Origin: Oceanidesulfovibrio marinus
GTDB lineage: Bacteria; Desulfobacterota; Desulfovibrionia; Desulfovibrionales; Desulfovibrionaceae
Reading direction: 5' to 3'
Assembly (NCBI RefSeq): GCF_013085545.1
Contig: NZ_CP039543.1
Span: 806,001-870,000 of the forward strand
DNA length: 64,000 nt
Shown here: piece by piece, positions 61,813 to 64,000 of the stretch
Position numbering within the stretch: position 1 is the stretch's first letter
Layout of the letters: each line of letters starts with the position of its first letter
Translations under genes and position numbers: made by a program
Notes under the pieces: model-generated
What the model saw: the letters and a program-made list of their open reading frames with translations, nothing else
What the model was told of the DNA's origin: nothing
Databases searched by the model: none

Positions 61813-64000
61813 ATGTCCAAGAAGAAAAAGAAGGAGCGCATCAAGGCGTCCGTTGTGATAACCGCGCATGTCAACGCAGACTTTGATTGTCTGGCGGCGA
61901 TGATCGCTGCGAGCAAGCTGTACGAGGGCGCGGCCCTGGCCTTTCCCGGCAGTCAGGAGAAGAACCTGCGCAACTTCTTCATCCAGTCGGCTACGTATCT
62001 GTTCAACTTCCAGAACCCGCGGGACATCGACCCGGACAGCGTGGAGACGCTGGTGGTGGTGGACACGCGGCAGCGGTCACGGCTGGCGCACGTGGAGCCG
62101 ATTCTGGAGCGCGCGGACAAGGGCGAGGTCAAAGTGCACGTCTGGGACCACCATCCGGACTCCAGCGAGGAAGGCGAGGACATCGCCTATGACGACGGCG
62201 CCGTGGTGTTCTGGGGATCGGCCACGGCCATTCTGGTGGACCGGATCGAGAAGCGCGGCATCCGCCTCACCGAGGACGAGGCCACGATGATGGCCCTGGG
62301 CATTTACGAGGATACGGGCTCGTTCACCTTCGCCTCCACCACAGAGCACGACTTTCTGGCCGGGGCGTATCTGAAGAGCCAGGGCATGGACCTGAACGTG
62401 GTGACGGACATTCTGCACCGCGATCTTACGGCCGAGCAGATTTCCATCCTCAATGACCTGCTGGAATCGGCAGTGACGCACGAGATCAACGGCGTGCCCG
62501 TGGTGGTGGCCGAGGTCGCCATTGACGAGTTCATGGGCGACTTCGCCTTGCTCGCGCACAAGCTGCTGGAAATGGAGAATATCCGCGTGCTTTTCGCCCT
62601 GGGCATGATGCGCGACCGCGTCCACGTGGTGGCGCGCAGCCGTACTCCGGATGTGGACGTGAGCGTGATCTGCAAGTCTCTGGGCGGCGGCGGGCACGAG
62701 TTCGCGGCCTCGGCCACGGTGAAGGACCGCACCCTCACCCAGGTCAAGGACGAGCTCTTCGCCCTGCTCTACTCGCACATCAACCCACAGCGCCTGGTGC
62801 GCGACCTGATGACCTCGCCGGTCATCTCCATCCACGAGGACGAGCCCATCGACGCGGCCGTGGAGATCATGACGCGGTATGGCCTCAAGGCCTTGCCTGT
62901 GTTGGCACGGGAGAACGACTCCTGCGCCGGCATCCTGGACCACGCCACCGCGGACAAGGCCAAGGCCCACGGCCTGGGCCAGGTGACCGTGGACGCCTAC
63001 ATGGCCCGCGACTGCCAGGTCATCAACCCGGCCAGCGACCTTTACCCGGTCATGGAGATCATTGTGGGCATGGGCCAGCGGCTGTGCCCGGTGGTGGAGG
63101 ACGGCATGGTGGTCGGCGTGGTCACGCGTACGGACCTCATCAACCACCTTATCGAGGAGCCGGCGCGCATTCCCGAGACCCTGCTGCCGGAACGGCGGTC
63201 CAGGGAGCGCAGCATCCGCTCGCTGATGCGCGAACGGCTGTCCGAGCACCGGCTGCAATTGCTGGAGGAAGCCGGCCGCCTGGCCGAGTCCATGAACCAT
63301 CAGGTATTTGCCGTGGGCGGGTTCGTGCGCGATCTTCTGCTGCGGCGCGACGTGCTGGACATGGACCTCGTGGTGGAGGGTGACGGCATCGCCTTTGCCC
63401 GGGCCCTGGCCAAAAAGCTGGGGGGACGCGTGCGCGCGCACAAGAAGTTCCGCACGGCGGTCATCGTGTACACGCCGCCAGGGGAAGGCGAGAACGGCCT
63501 GCCGCCGGAAGAGCAGAAGGTGGACGTGGCCACGGCGCGTCTGGAGTACTACGAGTACCCGGCCGCCCTGCCCACGGTGGAGCTTTCGTCCATCAAGATG
63601 GACCTCTTTCGCCGGGACTTCACCATCAACGCCCTGGCCGTGCAGCTCAACCCGGAAGACTTTGGCCGGCTCGTGGACTTCTTCGGCGCGCAGCGCGACA
63701 TCAAGGAACGCGTCATCCGCGTGCTGCATTCGCTGTCCTTTGTGGAGGACCCCACGCGTATCCTCCGCGCCATCCGCTTCGAGCAGCGCTTCCACTTCCG
63801 CATCGGCAAGCAGACCACCCGACTCATCAAGAACGCCATCCAGCTCAAGCTCGTGGACCGGCTCTCGGGCGCGCGGCTCTTCAACGAGCTCAAACTCATG
63901 CTGCGGGAAAAGGACTTCCTGCTGGATCTGTTGCGCATGGAGGAGTTCGACGTGCTCAAGGCCATCTACCCGGCCTTCAGCATGAACCAGCGCGTGGAGA
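61813..64000 (+). CDS. tRNA nucleotidyltransferase with DHH and CBS domains (3' end outside window)
   Basis: 729 codons are visible; the gene continues past base 64000. A DHH phosphoesterase domain (about residues 12-310) has AHVNADFDCLAAM, VVVDTR, WDHHPD at 111-116 and GGGGHE at 291-296. Two CBS domains follow (about 325-465; SIHEDEPIDAAVEIM and VVGVVTRTDLINH). The nucleotidyltransferase head starts near residue 497 with FAVGGFVRDLLLRRDVLDMDLV. This fused form is known from several phyla and usually adds A, or CCA, to tRNA 3' ends. ATG 61813 starts a lysine-rich N-terminus; the ribosome binding site is weak. Confidence 0.9.
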   Translation, partial: MSKKKKKERIKASVVITAHVNADFDCLAAMIAASKLYEGAALAFPGSQEKNLRNFFIQSATYLFNFQNPRDIDPDSVETLVVVDTRQRSRLAHVEPILERADKGEVKVHVWDHHPDSSEEGEDIAYDDGAVVFWGSATAILVDRIEKRGIRLTEDEATMMALGIYEDTGSFTFASTTEHDFLAGAYLKSQGMDLNVVTDILHRDLTAEQISILNDLLESAVTHEINGVPVVVAEVAIDEFMGDFALLAHKLLEMENIRVLFALGMMRDRVHVVARSRTPDVDVSVICKSLGGGGHEFAASATVKDRTLTQVKDELFALLYSHINPQRLVRDLMTSPVISIHEDEPIDAAVEIMTRYGLKALPVLARENDSCAGILDHATADKAKAHGLGQVTVDAYMARDCQVINPASDLYPVMEIIVGMGQRLCPVVEDGMVVGVVTRTDLINHLIEEPARIPETLLPERRSRERSIRSLMRERLSEHRLQLLEEAGRLAESMNHQVFAVGGFVRDLLLRRDVLDMDLVVEGDGIAFARALAKKLGGRVRAHKKFRTAVIVYTPPGEGENGLPPEEQKVDVATARLEYYEYPAALPTVELSSIKMDLFRRDFTINALAVQLNPEDFGRLVDFFGAQRDIKERVIRVLHSLSFVEDPTRILRAIRFEQRFHFRIGKQTTRLIKNAIQLKLVDRLSGARLFNELKLMLREKDFLLDLLRMEEFDVLKAIYPAFSMNQRVE

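Noticed and set aside
62077-63795. A 572-codon minus-strand open frame opposite the tRNA nucleotidyltransferase gene
   Set aside because: Antisense shadow; composition is Val/His/Gly/Asp-rich without any recognisable domain.

Overview
The window looks like a 64 kb piece of chromosome from a Desulfovibrio-type sulfate reducer (Desulfobacterota). The evidence is a molybdenum aldehyde oxidoreductase whose cluster cysteines and active-site glutamate match Desulfovibrio gigas Mop, an LL-diaminopimelate aminotransferase, a YedF-type TusA/DsrE protein, many environmental-sensing proteins and a high-GC background. No rRNA, CRISPR array or recognisable prophage is present. One tRNA, one tmRNA and a candidate chromosomal dif site are present.

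Left part (1-20 kb). secD (5' end outside the window) and secF are followed by a terminator and a modular palindromic repeat. A small membrane protein and a pirin come next. A 1.6 kb low-GC cassette (4.2-5.75 kb: one frameshifted gene and three small genes) sits between two half-copies of that repeat. The quinolinate operon nadC-nadA-nadB overlaps at each junction and is divergent from mgtE. Then come a PocR/PAS histidine kinase, a minus-strand group of stress-type genes (PRC-barrel, CsbD, DUF3309), a stand-alone Lrp/AsnC RAM-domain protein and a large PAS-containing chemoreceptor.

Accessory part (19.4-32.8 kb). A MarR-DUF169-ABM operon is preceded by tandem palindromic operators. Next is a 972-residue protein joining 43-residue TPR-like repeats, nearly identical even in DNA, to a metallo-beta-lactamase domain; this is the best candidate here for an undescribed system. 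Immediately after it lies a displaced copy of the 3' end of the tmRNA gene. The intact ssrA lies 8.07 kb further on in the same orientation. The two copies bound a segment carrying mop, an iron alcohol dehydrogenase, a membrane protein and a divergent sigma54 activator. Two sigma54-type promoters flank a shared inverted-repeat enhancer between activator and mop. This is best read as a catabolic alcohol/aldehyde oxidation island at ssrA; no integrase is visible.

Middle part (33-48 kb). Genes include an EamA transporter, a sensor kinase/response regulator pair, UDP-glucuronate decarboxylase, an APC-like permease, an ATP-grasp protein, several DUF proteins, an SGNH hydrolase, tRNA-Met, uppP, a CoA-disulfide-reductase-like flavoprotein with a rhodanese domain, and engB.

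Right part (48-64 kb). aroQ-efp-ftsK-lolA-lolA2 form a tight operon. Pseudouridine synthase and yedF follow. A gene-poor stretch contains a sequence matching 21 of 28 positions of E. coli dif. Then come a TetR/methyltransferase pair, dapL-folK, xerD, and a tRNA nucleotidyltransferase with DHH and CBS domains that runs off the window. ftsK, the dif candidate and xerD lie within 13 kb, suggesting this part is near the replication terminus.
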